DNA of 64,000 bases from contig JAODUP010000316.1 in assembly GCA_025642065.1 (NCBI GenBank), positions 1 through 64,000 on the forward strand, read 5' to 3'. Position 1 is the first letter of the stretch. Every line of letters begins with the position of its first letter. Origin of the DNA: Paralvinella palmiformis. Taxonomy: Eukaryota; Annelida; Polychaeta; Terebellida; Alvinellidae. Shown here in pieces: positions 63,219 through 64,000 of this stretch. The position numbers and the translations under genes are program-made. Under the pieces are notes generated by a model that worked only from the letters and a program-made list of their open reading frames with translations, was not told where the DNA came from and ran no database searches.

Positions 63219-64000
63219 AATACTGAACAACAAACGATTATTACTGGACTAGACGAAATATCGCCTCAATCCCGAGTAATTACAACGATTTACTAAAACC
63301 TAACAACTAATCCTCATATGTTTCCGTTCATCACTTCGTAATCGTTCATCCACGCCAACTGTATCGTCCCTTCGTGTATGTAGAGAAATGTGGTAGGATA
63401 CAAATTAAGTCCCCTATCCGTTTGATCTATTATACCTATAATCGGATGTCATGCACATATCCGATACTGTGAATAATAATTATACATTCAGCAATTTTCC
63501 TATATGAGTCTAACCTAATTACTCTCAGTATGGGAAAAACTCTAATAATTATAAATTGATTGTTTCTAAGCCTAAATTAAATTTGATTCTTCCCTTTACT
63601 ACAAATATTTACACGCCAAACTTACTGCTTTCCACATTAGTATCGTAAATTACATGAACCACTCAATTATAAATATACCACTCATAAGGGTTAGCTCTGT
63701 ACGTTTGATGACCCTGCTTCATCGATTAAAAAGGGTACAAAATCTGTACAGTTATGAAACATCCAAACTGTCACAATTGCACTAACATTTGGATATATCG
63801 TCCATGCACTGATAATATAAAAACTTTAATACAAACGTATTAAAAATAACGCTACGAGAGGGTACAAACAGCAACTTGGATGGGAACAAAAAAGTTGCCC
63901 TGCTTCTGCCAAACAAAGTAAAAAAAGTAAATATTGCAGGGTAGTTTTTAAGTCAATTACACCGGCACCCAGAGGGGCCCTCGGTTTTTATACAAATTCC
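63219..64000. other. Non-coding DNA
   Basis: No supported feature to the end of the window. Confidence 0.5.

Noticed and set aside
62240..63233. Very long minus-strand open frames (about 240-330 codons) across the GTGA array
   Set aside because: They are translations of a tetranucleotide repeat (T-H-S-L in all frames). Only the last part, before 62525, carries Penelope-like coding sequence, which is listed separately.

Overview
This is an AT-rich eukaryotic genomic window that behaves like a repeat graveyard. I find no intact host protein-coding gene, no rRNA and no functional tRNA gene. What can be read is a layered mix of decayed transposable elements, short dispersed repeats and very many microsatellites, chiefly (TA)n, (CA)n, (GA)n and (AAT)n plus a 564-base (GTGA)n tract. 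CR1/L2-like, ingi/I-like and Penelope-like retroelements, Ty3/gypsy remnants and a tRNA-derived SINE with an (ATC)n tail fit a non-vertebrate animal. A lophotrochozoan, probably a mollusc, is my best guess, but that is an inference from element style and from memory of one protein family.

Layout. 1-6.6 kb: microsatellites and a dispersed modular repeat present twice, one copy broken by an insert. 6.7-8.4 kb: dead LINE reverse transcriptase. 8.6-12.7 kb: non-coding DNA with a perfect 42-base palindrome and a GGTC/CAGT array. 12.8-13.7 kb: gypsy protease remnant. 17.4 kb: hairpin element. 19.4-21.8 kb: a degenerate copy of a large protein that I recognise as a multicopy invertebrate family with a FEN1/XPG (PIN-like) motif order; this is the most interesting coding relic. 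22.5-32.6 kb: dispersed repeats, a 98-base tandem array, a SINE and LTR-like fragments. 35.3-39.5 kb: SINE, LINE ORF1 relic, a LINE 3' end and another LINE reverse transcriptase. 40.1-45.6 kb: a CR1/L2-like LINE on the minus strand, a gypsy integrase with a probable 3' LTR, two SINEs and a LINE endonuclease fragment. 47.5-59.5 kb: LTR-like modular repeats, LINE relics, a SINE and a compact microRNA-like hairpin at 54.3 kb. 59.7-63.2 kb: a SINE with a perfect target duplication, a fairly young LINE with RNase H, a Penelope-like fragment joined to it, and the long GTGA array.

The pieces do not form a pathway. They record successive waves of retrotransposition: old and heavily broken CR1-like LINEs, gypsy and dispersed repeats; then SINEs whose target duplications are still legible; and a rather fresh RNase H LINE near the right end. 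All family assignments come from reading translations by eye; no database search was possible.
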